The position numbers were made by a program, and so were the translations under genes. The notes beneath the pieces were generated by a model. The model saw nothing but the letters and a program-made list of their open reading frames with translations. It made no database searches and was not told the DNA's origin. A stretch of 64,000 bases of DNA from Kocuria soli. Its GTDB lineage: Bacteria > Actinomycetota > Actinomycetes > Actinomycetales > Micrococcaceae. Location: contig NZ_RKMF01000013.1 in the NCBI RefSeq assembly GCF_003797835.1, positions 47,253 to 111,252 on the forward strand, read 5' to 3'. Positions 59,920 through 64,000 of this stretch are shown here, one piece after another (position 1 is the first letter of the stretch; each line of letters opens with the position of its first letter).

Positions 59920-59963
59920 CCCAATAGAAAAGAAATCAAGTCGTTTCATAAGTGATAGAGTCG
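59920..59963. promoter_or_regulatory. AT-rich divergent promoter region
   Basis: This stretch is markedly AT-richer than its surroundings and contains TAGAGT at 59956-59961, a possible -10 for the plus-strand gene. An imperfect dyad of ATCA and TGAT ends (59935-59956) may be the TetR operator. Confidence 0.4.
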
Positions 59964-60020
59964 GCGCAGGAGCGGGATCAGTTGCCTACCCGCCGCGATT
60001 CCGATCGATCGGAGAGTGTC

Positions 60021-61133
60021 ATGGACACATCAGCCAACCGCCGCATCATCCTGCTGGGTGCCACCGGATACACCGGAGGCCTGGTCGCCCAGGAGTTGGT
60101 CGACCAGGGCGCTCGACCGGTGCTCGCCGGCCGTGATGCAGGTCGACTGCAGGACCTTGCAACCCAACTGGGCGGCCTGGAGACCGCAGTGGCCGACGCG
60201 GGTGATCCGGACAGCCTCCAGCCCCTCATGGGCCCCGGGGACGTGGTCATCTCCACGGTGGGTCCCTTCGAGCGGTTCGGGCACCACGTGGCGGAGACCG
60301 CGGCACGTGCGGGCAGCCACTACCTGGATTCGACCGGCGAGGTCGGCTTCGTCCAAGGCCTGGTGGACAACCTGGACGGCACGGCCAAGGCATCGGGCTC
60401 AACCATGCTCCCGGCCTTCGGCTTCGACTACGTCCCGGGGCTGCTCGCCGGTGCGCTCGCGGCCCGAGACGCCGGTCCCGAGATCGACACCCTGCGTATC
60501 GGCTACTTCCACATCGGGCCCATGAACCCCCTGGTGGACCTGAGCGCGGGGACGCGGCAAACCCTGCTCGACGCCGGCGGAACACGCATGCCCATGTGGC
60601 GCAACGGCACCTCGGTTCAGGTGCGCCCCGGGTCGGCCAGTGCAACGTTCACGGTGGCCGGGCAGCGGCGGAGAGCCGTCAGGCTGAGTGGAACCGAGGT
60701 CGTTTTCCTACCTCGTGGTGTTCCCGGTCTGCGCACCGTGGACGTCTACAACGGATGGTTCCCCGCTCGCCCGGCCCAGGCGTTGATGGCCGCATCCGGT
60801 GTGACGGCCAAGCTCCCGCGAGTGCCCGGGGCTCTTGCCGACAAGGTGAAGGGTCGGATCGTCGGCCACGGCGGGCCCGATGCGCAGCGGCGTGAGCGCC
60901 AACGCATGGGCGTTGTGGCAGTGGCCCTCGCGTCCGACGGCACCGAGCTGGCCGAGGTGCACCTGGAAGGCCCCAACACCTACACCCTCACGGGGCGCCT
61001 GTTGGCCTGGGGTGCGCGGGAACTCGCGGCCGACACCTTCCCCCATGGCGTGTGGAGCCCCGTGGAGGCCTTCGGGCTGCAGCGGCTCAGCGACGGTGCA
61101 GCGCAGCTCGGACTGACCCGTGTGGATCACTGA
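60021..61133 (+). CDS. Saccharopine dehydrogenase-like NAD(P)-binding protein
   Basis: The 370-residue protein starts ANRRIILLGATGYTGGLVAQ and has DVVISTVGPFERFGHHVAET, AGSHYLDSTGEVGFVQ and LPAFGFDYVPGLLAGALAAR. These are typical of saccharopine dehydrogenase-like trans-acting enoyl reductases. Mycobacterial relatives reduce enoyl groups in lipid or polyketide synthesis. ATG 60021 follows GGAGAG. It diverges from the reductase and TetR genes. The substrate is unknown. Confidence 0.85.
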   Translation: MDTSANRRIILLGATGYTGGLVAQELVDQGARPVLAGRDAGRLQDLATQLGGLETAVADAGDPDSLQPLMGPGDVVISTVGPFERFGHHVAETAARAGSHYLDSTGEVGFVQGLVDNLDGTAKASGSTMLPAFGFDYVPGLLAGALAARDAGPEIDTLRIGYFHIGPMNPLVDLSAGTRQTLLDAGGTRMPMWRNGTSVQVRPGSASATFTVAGQRRRAVRLSGTEVVFLPRGVPGLRTVDVYNGWFPARPAQALMAASGVTAKLPRVPGALADKVKGRIVGHGGPDAQRRERQRMGVVAVALASDGTELAEVHLEGPNTYTLTGRLLAWGARELAADTFPHGVWSPVEAFGLQRLSDGAAQLGLTRVDH

Positions 61134-61158
61134 CGACTCCCAGCAGGTGGGCCGTTGA

Positions 61159-61866
61159 CTACGCCGCGCGCGTGGGCCGCTGCGCCGCTTCCTCTGCCGC
61201 CTCCAGTCGATAGCCCACGCCGCGGACCGTTTTGAGGCAGTTCTTGGTGTCGTGCTCGGCCAGTTTGGTTCGCAGCCCGGACACGGCCTGATCGACCACG
61301 TTGGACTCGAGTTGCTCGGCCGGATCCCAGACGGATTCGAGCAGCTGGTCCCGCGTCAACGTCCGGCCCGCGTTGCGCACCAGGACCGTGAGGAGCCTGA
61401 ACTGGACCGGCGTCAGGTCGAGTTCCCGGTCGTGGGCCAGGGCCCGATGCCCCATGAGGTCCACTCGCAGGGGCCCGTTGCTGAGTTCATCGGGTTCCCA
61501 CGTTGCCGGCCGCCGCGTCAGTGCTCGCAGACGTGCGCGCATCTCCACCACGCTCACGGGGGTGGGGACGACGTCGTCGGCACCGGCTTCCAGCGTCTTG
61601 GCCACGGCTTCGCCGTCGGCCTCGTGCGCCAGGACGAACACGGGGGTGTGAATTCCGTCCGCGCGCAGGGTTCGGGTGACCAGGGTGTCGTAGGTGCCTG
61701 CAGCCTCGACCGTGATCACGACGGCGTCGGGTTGGAGGTCCACGCAGGACCAGGAGAGTTCCGAGGGGCGTTCGATCCGCTGCACGGTGTCCGCGGCATC
61801 GGCCCATTCTGGCGTCGTCGATCGGCTGGCACCCGCGGAAGTCAGGTCCACAGTGAAAACTCGCAT
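61159..61866 (-). CDS. Atypical OmpR-type response regulator lacking phospho-acceptor Asp
   Basis: The 235-residue protein ends in a good winged HTH (LTPVQFRLLTVLVRNAGRTL, then DQAVSGLRTKLAE and LKTVRGVGYRLE). The receiver-like N-terminus lacks the acidic pocket (MRVFTVDLTSAG). The expected Asp in the PDLVLLD position reads PDAVVIT (Thr at residue 52), and the conserved Lys reads Thr in DDVVPTPVS. It therefore cannot be controlled by ordinary phosphorylation. No kinase is adjacent. ATG 61866 directly follows a T-rich run with no ribosome site, so a leaderless start is likely. Confidence 0.82.
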   Translation of the reverse strand: MRVFTVDLTSAGASRSTTPEWADAADTVQRIERPSELSWSCVDLQPDAVVITVEAAGTYDTLVTRTLRADGIHTPVFVLAHEADGEAVAKTLEAGADDVVPTPVSVVEMRARLRALTRRPATWEPDELSNGPLRVDLMGHRALAHDRELDLTPVQFRLLTVLVRNAGRTLTRDQLLESVWDPAEQLESNVVDQAVSGLRTKLAEHDTKNCLKTVRGVGYRLEAAEEAAQRPTRAA

Positions 61867-62183
61867 GAAAAAAATATCGACGGACTTCCTGTGCCGAGCC
61901 TGTGGCGGTTGCTTGCCCTGCCTGAGCACTTCTCCACCGCTCTGACCAAGGCGCACGGCGGTGGAAAGGGCCCACACGTTCGGCCGGGCTGATGACGACG
62001 GCGTTCCGGGGGGGCCTGTTCCTGTCGGCGCGACATGTCCTGGACATGTCAAAGACACGGAGGGGCCGAAAGGTTGTCGTCGTTCCTGCGGCCCATGTGG
62101 TCGCGACGACAGGTGCCGTTGCCACGAGACAGCATTCGAGGACGCGGTGCCGGACTGATGTACACCGAAGAACTGGAGAAGAG
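61867..62183. other. Long leader region of the Rpf-like gene
   Basis: No gene was seen in this 317-bp gap. It contains a perfect palindrome (62032-62050) and a stem of TGTCGTCG with CGACGACA (62075-62082 and 62104-62111) that could form in the mRNA leader. AACTGGAGAAGAG provides the ribosome site. Confidence 0.5.
62032..62050. promoter_or_regulatory. Perfect 19-bp palindrome, probable operator
   Basis: GACATGTCC-T-GGACATGTC has fully symmetric 9-bp arms. It lies 134 bp before the Rpf-like start and 166 bp before the divergent atypical regulator start, so either gene could be its target. Confidence 0.7.
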
Positions 62184-62897
62184 ATGACCACCATGACCAC
62201 GCCCATGACCCGCCGTCGCGCCCTGCTCCGCCGGGGAGCGGTCGGCCTGGGTGGCGCAGCCCTGGTGCTCGGCGCGGGCTTCGCTGCCGCACCCGCGCAG
62301 GCTGCAGACACGGGTGTCTCCACCCTGGAACAGATCAAGAGCTGCGAATCCGGCGGGAACTACTCGGCAGTGAACGCATCCTCGGGTGCTTCGGGGGCCT
62401 ACCAGTTCCTGGATTCCACGTGGCAGTCCCTGTCCGCTTCCGCCGGGTACTCCACTGCGGCAAGCGCCCCGGAATCCGTGCAGGATGCGGCCGCCCTGGA
62501 GCTCTACAACGCTCAGGGCACCAGCCCGTGGGCGGCTTCCGAGTCCTGCTGGGCCAGCGCTTCGGGTGAATCGACCTCGAGCACGACTTCGAGCGCCGAT
62601 TCCACCACTGCCTCCACCGCCGAGTCCTCCACTGCGTCGACTGACTCCTCGCAGACCTCTGTCACGGTCCAGGACGTCGCGACCACCGAGACGGCCGGGG
62701 CCTCCTCGGAGCAGGCTTCGACCACGCCTTCCGCGACGGCTGAGGCTCCCGCGACCGGTGCCGTTCAGCAGCCGATCCAGGGTGCGCCTGCCGAGCAGGC
62801 CGTCGTTGCCGGTGAATTCGGGCAGGCTGCTCCAGCGCAGCCCGCCGCCGGTGCACCGGCGGGTGACGCTCAGGTCCCCGCAGGCGCTGCCTGCTGA
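62184..62897 (+). CDS. Secreted transglycosylase-like (Rpf/resuscitation-promoting factor family) protein
   Basis: The 237-residue protein has a signal with twin arginines (MTRRRALLRRGAVG) and a cleavage-like APAQA-AD near residue 41. The transglycosylase domain LEQIKSCESGGNYSAVNASS, with catalytic Glu in CESG, continues through GAYQFLDSTWQSLS and ends near ASESCW. A Ser/Thr/Ala-rich region of about 120 residues follows and ends in Cys. It cleaves peptidoglycan glycan strands and may promote growth resumption. ATG 62184 follows GGAGAAGAG. Confidence 0.87.
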   Translation: MTTMTTPMTRRRALLRRGAVGLGGAALVLGAGFAAAPAQAADTGVSTLEQIKSCESGGNYSAVNASSGASGAYQFLDSTWQSLSASAGYSTAASAPESVQDAAALELYNAQGTSPWAASESCWASASGESTSSTTSSADSTTASTAESSTASTDSSQTSVTVQDVATTETAGASSEQASTTPSATAEAPATGAVQQPIQGAPAEQAVVAGEFGQAAPAQPAAGAPAGDAQVPAGAAC

Positions 62898-62955
62898 CCT
62901 TTCGCCGCGGTCGGTCCTGATTCATCCGATCAGGCCAGGCCGCCCGGAAGAATCC

Positions 62956-62995
62956 GATCCCCGTGGGAGCTGTCGAGGTTGCTCCCACGGGGATC
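62956..62995. terminator. Perfect 15-bp bidirectional terminator
   Basis: The arms GATCCCCGTGGGAGC and GCTCCCACGGGGATC enclose 10 nt between the convergent Rpf-like and CitE-like genes. Confidence 0.82.
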
Positions 62996-63016
62996 GTCCA
63001 TGTCCGCGGTCGGCGG

Positions 63017-63859
63017 TCAGTCCTGCCCGTGGTCCAGAATGGCCCGCGCCCGGGCGACCACCGGGGCCTCGACCATGGAACCGTCCACCGACGTCGCGCC
63101 GTCCTCCGCGTGGATGACGGAACGGGCCCACTCGATCTCGTCGGCCGTGGGTTCGAAGGCTTGGGTCACGGCCGGGACCTGGTCCGGGTGGATGCAGGCC
63201 TTGCCCGTGAATCCGTCCTCCTTGGCCAGACGGGCTGCGACCTGCACCGGACGGAGGTCCCGGAACTGCGGGGTGGGGGAGTCAAGGGGGCCTGCCAGCC
63301 CCAGCGCTCGTGACACGGTCACCAGTCGCGCGCGGGCCGCGTCCATGGTTCGTGAGTCCAGTGTGCAGCCGAGATCCTGTGCCAGGTCCAAGGTGCCGGT
63401 CGCGAACCGGATCAGGCTGTCCTCGGCCGCCAGGTCCTCCAGGCGCAGGAGTCCGGCCGCGGATTCGATGGTCCCGACGATGCCCTGGATCTGCGGCAAG
63501 GTGCTTCGTACGGCCCGGATCTGAGACGGCTCTTCGAGCTTGGGAACGACGACGGCGTCCAGCAGCCCGAGGTCGCCGATCCCCGCGAGCATCCGAAGAT
63601 CTTCGCTCCCTGCCTGCGTGCGGGGGGAATTGACGCGAACTCCCACGGGGGCGGACAGAGCGCCCACCTCGCTGTTGCCCGTGAGCAACTCCGCGAGGTT
63701 CTCACGCGCCTGGCTCTTGTCCTGGAGGGCAACCGCGTCCTCGAGGTCGACGATCACCACCTGCGCCCCCGAGCTCTGGGCCTTGAGCACCCTGTCCGGG
63801 CGGCTGGCCGGGGCGAACAGTGCGGTTCGAGCGGTGCTCAACAGGGGCGTCGTCGTCAT
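63017..63859 (-). CDS. HpcH/HpaI aldolase-citrate lyase family (CitE-like) CoA ester lyase
   Basis: The 280-residue TIM-barrel protein has ALFAPASRPDRVLKAQSSGA, the metal and acid motif VDLEDAVALQDK, VVVPKLEE, IVGTIESAAGLL, and CIHPDQVPAVTQAF near the end. CitE-like proteins without CitD/CitF act on malyl-CoA, citramalyl-CoA or related thioesters using Mg2+. ATG 63859 is the only sensible start. No glyoxylate-cycle gene is adjacent, so the thioester is not known. Confidence 0.88.
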   Translation of the reverse strand: MTTTPLLSTARTALFAPASRPDRVLKAQSSGAQVVIVDLEDAVALQDKSQARENLAELLTGNSEVGALSAPVGVRVNSPRTQAGSEDLRMLAGIGDLGLLDAVVVPKLEEPSQIRAVRSTLPQIQGIVGTIESAAGLLRLEDLAAEDSLIRFATGTLDLAQDLGCTLDSRTMDAARARLVTVSRALGLAGPLDSPTPQFRDLRPVQVAARLAKEDGFTGKACIHPDQVPAVTQAFEPTADEIEWARSVIHAEDGATSVDGSMVEAPVVARARAILDHGQD

Positions 63860-63919
63860 GGCCCAAGCCTAGATGTACCTGGCCATGACGTTGGTAGCAG
63901 CGGGTCGGGTTGAACGAGG

Positions 63920-63976
63920 GAGAACCTCCGAGTGGGATGTGGCTTGTCTAAGGCCCACTCCACCCCGGAGGTTCTC
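63920..63976 (+). mobile_element. IS481-like element leader with stem over the transposase ribosome site
   Basis: GAGAACCTCCG (63920-63930) pairs with CGGAGGTTCTC (63966-63976), and AGTGGG pairs with CCCACT inside it. The right arm contains the GGAGG ribosome site of the following start codon. A TGTCTAAGG segment at 63946-63954 could be the IS terminus. Exact IS borders cannot be fixed because the element runs off the window. Confidence 0.55.
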
Positions 63977-64000
63977 ATGTCCCACGGTAGTGCCCGCCTG
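63977..64000 (+). CDS. IS481-family transposase, N-terminal fragment cut by window
   Basis: Eight codons (MSHGSARL) from ATG 63977 are visible, directly after GGAGGTTCTC. Many actinobacterial IS481-family transposases open with MSH-x-x-A-R-L. With so little sequence the call rests on the start motif and leader. Confidence 0.5.

Noticed and set aside
61867..62183. ydaO-type (c-di-AMP) riboswitch, often found before rpf genes in actinobacteria
   Set aside because: A structured leader is possible, but I could not find the conserved ydaO core blocks. A covariance-model search would decide.

Overview
This is high-GC DNA with dense, mostly short-spaced genes, GTG and TTG starts, Tat-type signal peptides, an OpuC osmolyte importer, a LysG/LysE pair and an Rpf-like lytic transglycosylase. 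Together these point to an actinobacterium, probably of the order Micrococcales (Kocuria or Arthrobacter-like). The assignment rests on gene content and codon style only. Many genes carry a TANNNT -10 element 6-8 nt before a GTG or ATG start, as expected for leaderless actinobacterial transcripts. No rRNA, tRNA or CRISPR array was seen. The only mobile DNA is the beginning of an IS481-like transposase at the extreme right edge.

Layout. 1-7.8 kb: truncated DHFR-family protein, lysE/lysG, sulfurtransferase, two tandem Tat-exported alpha/beta-hydrolases, an MFS exporter and a sugar porter. 8-21 kb: a Pro/Thr/Glu-rich surface protein, a degenerate PAP2-like membrane protein, an MMPL transporter, aldo-keto reductase, class III-type sirtuin, MOSC protein, MarR plus ABC exporter, and a DUF808 protein. 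21-29 kb: opuC-type operon (ATPase, two permeases, binding lipoprotein), a phased cluster of DnaA-box-like hexamers, an amylosucrase-like protein lacking two of three catalytic residues, superoxide dismutase and a Fis-type AAA+ regulator.

29-42 kb is an aromatic-acid catabolic island. A MoaF-like gene diverges from a two-component flavin monooxygenase locus whose flavin reductase is frameshifted in a C7 tract and whose large subunit (HpaB/PheA1 type) is intact. A D-2-hydroxyacid dehydrogenase follows. Next comes a complete set matching the Corynebacterium phd phenylpropanoid side-chain-shortening cluster: MFS importer, MaoC hydratase, acyl-CoA dehydrogenase, amidohydrolase, SDR, MarR regulator and acyl-CoA ligase. 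Three near-identical 23-bp operators (A-T-C-GTTGA-N5-TCAACGATT type) sit before the importer, between the SDR operon and marR, and before the ligase, which defines a small local regulon.

42-64 kb: AraC regulator, two two-domain VOC proteins, DedA-like protein, TctC-type binding protein, GMC oxidoreductase, glycerate kinase with an MFS partner, a G6PD-like enzyme, an OmpR/histidine-kinase pair, UspA, tctB-tctA, TetR with a reductase, saccharopine-dehydrogenase-like protein, an atypical aspartate-less response regulator, the Rpf-like protein and a CitE-like lyase.

Intergenic space is rich in long, often near-perfect stem-loops. Three share a (C)CGA(G/A)ACCTCCG arm, and four lie in tandem between the convergent importer and MaoC genes.
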